DNA of 8,838 nucleotides from Stenotrophomonas maltophilia (GTDB lineage: Bacteria > Pseudomonadota > Gammaproteobacteria > Xanthomonadales > Xanthomonadaceae), in contig DGIP01000021.1 of assembly GCA_002386405.1 (NCBI GenBank), positions 1 to 8,838 on the forward strand. Reading direction: 5' to 3'. The position numbers were made by a program, and so were the translations under genes. Of the stretch, positions 8,501-8,838 are shown piece by piece. The notes under the pieces were generated by a model, which saw only the letters and a list, made by a program, of their open reading frames with translations, ran no database searches and had not been told where the DNA came from. Every line of letters begins with the position of its first letter. The stretch's first letter is position 1.

Positions 8501-8823
8501 ACGTCCTGTGCGGCGATGTCGATATCGCGGTCCATCGCGAACTGCAGGATGATCGTGGACAGGCCCGCCGACGAATCGGAGGTCATCAGCTCCAGCCCGG
8601 AGATCTGCCCGAACTGGCGTTCCAGCGGCGTGGTCACCAGCGAGGCCATGGTGGTGGCGTTGGCACCCGGGTACTGGGTGGTGACCACCAGGCTGGGCGC
8701 ATCGATTTCCGGCAGCGCCGACACCGGCAGCTGGCGGTAACCCAGGATGCCGAGCAGCAGCAGGCCCGCCATCAACAGCGAGGTGGCGATGGGGCGGCGG
8801 ATGAAGATCGTCGAAAAGCCCAC
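5593..8823 (-). CDS. mdtB: MdtB-type RND multidrug efflux permease
   Basis: Inner-membrane proton-driven transporter (1076 aa) of the RND/HAE1 family. By family knowledge it pairs with MdtC in a mixed trimer, joined to a periplasmic adaptor and a TolC-type channel. The sequence shows the full two-fold RND layout: TM1 about 12-29, porter and docking domain about 30-330, TM2-6 about 335-485, a second periplasmic domain about 553-890, and TM8-12 about 894-1050. The proton-relay residues are present: D399/D400 in GFVVDDAIV, K963 in IVKKNGIMM and R995 in LRFRPIMM. The GTG start fits: AAGGA lies 7 bases upstream and the family N-terminus (FIRRPIATSLL) begins at once, with no suitable ATG. Oddity: against MdtC it carries about 37 extra residues (about 780-816) rich in Ser, Asn, Gly and Thr. 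Otherwise it resembles E. coli MdtB more than MdtC (for example QDVTLDT, near 655-661). In Stenotrophomonas this type is called SmeJ, an assignment from memory. Confidence 0.93.
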   Translation of the reverse strand: MGFSTIFIRRPIATSLLMAGLLLLGILGYRQLPVSALPEIDAPSLVVTTQYPGANATTMASLVTTPLERQFGQISGLELMTSDSSAGLSTIILQFAMDRDIDIAAQDVQAAIRQATLPSSLPYQPVYNRVNPADAAIITLKLTSDTRPLRDVNNYADSILAQRLSQVQGVGLVSIAGNVRPAVRIQVNPAQLSNMGLTLEDLRSALTQANVNAPKGSLNGKTQSYSIGTNDQLTSAAEYRETIISYKNGAPVRLADVAEVIDGVENDQLAAWADGKPAVLLEIRRQPGANIVQTVERIRALMPQLQNVLPADVHLEVFSDRTETIRASVHEVQFTLILTIGLVVAVIFVFLRRLWATIIPSVAVPLSLAGTFGVMAFAGMSLDNLSLMALVVATGFVVDDAIVMIENIVRYIEQGKSGPEAAEIGARQIGFTVLSLTVSLVAVFLPLLLMPGVTGRLFHEFAWVLSIAVVLSMLISLTLTPMMCAYLLKPDALPEGEDAHERAHAAGKQTVWSRTVGLYERSLDWVLDHQRMTLAVAAGALVLTVVLYIVIPKGLLPEQDTGLITGVVQADQNIAFPQMEQRTKAVAEALRKDPAVTGVAAFIGAGSMNPTLNQGQLSIVLKERGDRDGLEEILPRLQQAVAGIPGVALYLKPVQDVTLDTRVAATEYQYSLSDVDSAQVALQATRLTEALRQRPELADVDNNLSNQGRALELTIDRDKASVLGVPMQTIDDTLYDAFGQRQISTIFTELNQYRVVLEVAPEFRTSTALMNQLAVASNGAGALTGSNATNFGQVTSSNSSTATGIGAQNTGIPVGAGNIIPLAALAEGKVTSTPLVVSHQQQLPAVTVSFNIAPGYSLSDAVKAIEETRASLDMPAQVHAQFIGKAAEFTGSQTDVVWLLLASLVVIYIVLGVLYESYIHPITIISTLPPAGVGALLALMVCGLSLSVDGIVGIVLLIGIVKKNGIMMVDFAIEARRAGANAHEAIRRACLLRFRPIMMTTAAAMLGALPLALGTGIGSELRRPLGIAIVGGLLISQLVTLYTTPVIYLYMERYSEWLRQRREQRALRDGTAQDHA
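5603..5606 (-). promoter_or_regulatory. Ribosome binding site of mdtC inside the end of mdtB
   Basis: AGGA on the minus strand, 6 bases before the GTG start of mdtC and within the last codons of mdtB. Together with the 4-base GTGA stop/start overlap it indicates coupled translation of the two permeases. Confidence 0.6.
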
Positions 8824-8830
8824 GGGCGGA

Positions 8831-8835
8831 TCCTT
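8831..8835 (-). promoter_or_regulatory. Ribosome binding site of mdtB
   Basis: AAGGA on the minus strand, 7 bases before the GTG at 8823. It confirms the non-ATG start of mdtB. Only 15 bases upstream of the start are in the window, so the end of the expected adaptor gene cannot be seen. Confidence 0.65.
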
Positions 8836-8838
8836 GCT

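Overview
The window is GC-rich and almost fully coding on the minus strand. The proteins and the intergenic repeats point to a gammaproteobacterium of the Xanthomonadaceae, most likely Stenotrophomonas. The reasons are the high GC third positions, a GTAG-headed hairpin of the SMAG/REP type, an intergenic element that looks like a dispersed repeat of this family, and MdtB/MdtC-type twin RND pumps like those called SmeJ/SmeK in S. maltophilia. The genus is inference from memory, with no database search behind it.

Layout, reading in the direction of transcription (right to left). Two inner-membrane RND permeases, mdtB-like (8823 to 5593) and mdtC-like (5596 to 2489), overlap by 4 bases (GTGA). 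Both use GTG starts with Shine-Dalgarno sequences and form one translationally coupled unit. The matching periplasmic adaptor (mdtA-like) is expected just beyond the right edge; only the ribosome binding site of mdtB is inside the window. After mdtC comes a 170-base gap with a good sigma70-like promoter. Its -35 overlaps the mdtC stop codon, and a Fur-box-like sequence overlaps its -10. This promoter serves a TonB-dependent siderophore receptor (2318 to 261). Bases 1-260 hold no credible gene. They contain a GTAG hairpin (52-74) and a large nested inverted repeat (106-220) that can fold into a three-way junction.

How the parts work together: MdtB and MdtC should form a mixed trimer that, with the adaptor and a TolC-type channel encoded elsewhere, expels drugs, bile-salt-like compounds or metabolites using the proton gradient. 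The receptor imports ferric siderophore across the outer membrane using TonB energy, probably under iron control. The receptor has its own promoter, so the two units look separately regulated, although nothing between them looks like a terminator and read-through is possible.

I found no evidence for a wholly new system. The points most worth a second look are the nested inverted-repeat element, the 37-residue Ser/Asn/Gly/Thr-rich insertion in MdtB that MdtC lacks, and the candidate Fur-controlled promoter embedded in the end of mdtC.
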